Below, piece by piece: positions 8,271 to 8,650 of a stretch of DNA of 8,650 nucleotides. The translations under genes and the position numbers were made by a program. A model generated the notes under the pieces. That model worked only from the letters and a program-made list of their open reading frames with translations, was not told the origin of the DNA and searched no databases. Position 1 is the stretch's first letter; the number at the start of each line of letters is the position of its first letter. Origin of the DNA: Alphaproteobacteria bacterium (GTDB taxonomy: Bacteria > Pseudomonadota > Alphaproteobacteria > CACIAM-22H2); assembly GCA_016869915.1 (NCBI GenBank), contig VGDA01000126.1:1-8650 (forward strand). The letters are read 5' to 3'.

Positions 8271-8650
8271 ATGCCGCAGACCCAAGCCTCTCCGCTGACC
8301 TGGACGCGCCGCTCGAAGCAGCAGAACTGGCTCGTCAGGCTGCTCGACTGGAAACCGCTCCTGGTCGTCGCCTGCATGCTGCCCGCCGTCGGGCTGCTGA
8401 TGGTGTTCCTCACCTATCCGCTGGGCCTCGGGATCTGGCTGGCCTTCACCGACACACAGATCGGGCGCCGCGGCGTGTGGGTCGGCCTGGAGAATTTCGA
8501 GTGGCTTTTCGAGGACCCGATCTTCTGGAACGCGGTCTTCTACAGCGTCTTCTACACCGGGGTCGCGACCATCGGTAAGTTCGGCCTCGGGCTCTGGCTG
8601 GCGCTGCTGCTCAACAACCATCTGCCGTTCAAGTCGATCCTGCGCGCGAT
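8271..8650 (+). CDS. ABC sugar permease, MalF/UgpA type, 3' truncated by window edge
   Basis: The frame from ATG 8271 is open to the right edge and gives the first 126 residues of an inner-membrane permease that should form half of the importer channel. A charged cytoplasmic N-terminus (WTRRSKQQNW) is followed by a first membrane span at about residues 29-52, including LLVVACMLPAVGLLMVFL. Next is a loop with the motif GLENFEWLFEDPIFWNAV (72-89) characteristic of MalF/UgpA-like permeases, and a second span at about 88-114. The EAA loop that contacts the ATPase lies outside the window. No in-frame alternative start is found just upstream, and there is no clear Shine-Dalgarno sequence before the ATG, only the end of the hairpin and GGTCGAACCT. 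Gene order predicts a second permease (MalG/UgpE type) next, but that is not visible. Confidence 0.92.
   Translation, partial: MPQTQASPLTWTRRSKQQNWLVRLLDWKPLLVVACMLPAVGLLMVFLTYPLGLGIWLAFTDTQIGRRGVWVGLENFEWLFEDPIFWNAVFYSVFYTGVATIGKFGLGLWLALLLNNHLPFKSILRA

Overview
The window is a very GC-rich stretch of bacterial chromosome with eight protein-coding genes, all on the + strand. The gene types (an arabonate/galactonate-type dehydratase, a DgoK-like kinase, a UgpC/MalK-type ABC importer with a Tat-exported binding protein), the strong G/C bias at third codon positions and the dense packing fit an alphaproteobacterium of the rhizobial or Rhodospirillales kind. That placement is an inference. No RNA gene, mobile element, CRISPR array or non-coding gap above 300 bases is visible.

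Bases 1-4606 hold a catabolic block. It begins with an IlvD/EDD-family sugar-acid dehydratase cut by the left edge. Next come a fold-type-I PLP aminotransferase, a DgoK-family 2-dehydro-3-deoxygalactonokinase and a CtBP-like D-2-hydroxyacid dehydrogenase. The last three are joined by 4-base stop/start overlaps (GTGA, then ATGA), so they are probably translationally coupled.

Bases 4607-8650 hold an ABC importer block: two tandem, closely related MalK/UgpC-type ATPases, a family-1 solute-binding protein with a Tat-like signal peptide, and the start of a MalF/UgpA-type permease that runs off the right edge. An 8-bp hairpin sits in the 59-base gap between the two blocks. A larger, near-perfect hairpin fills the gap between the binding protein and the permease.

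The simplest reading is one long operon for uptake and breakdown of a sugar, sugar acid or related polyol/glycoside. The importer brings in the substrate. The dehydratase makes a 2-keto-3-deoxy sugar acid, and the DgoK-like kinase phosphorylates it for later aldol cleavage. No aldolase gene is in view; it may lie upstream, since the operon starts before the window. The aminotransferase and the CtBP-like dehydrogenase do not belong to the textbook DeLey-Doudoroff galactonate route. They are the least explained part of the locus and could mean a variant pathway. Nothing here is a clearly unprecedented system.
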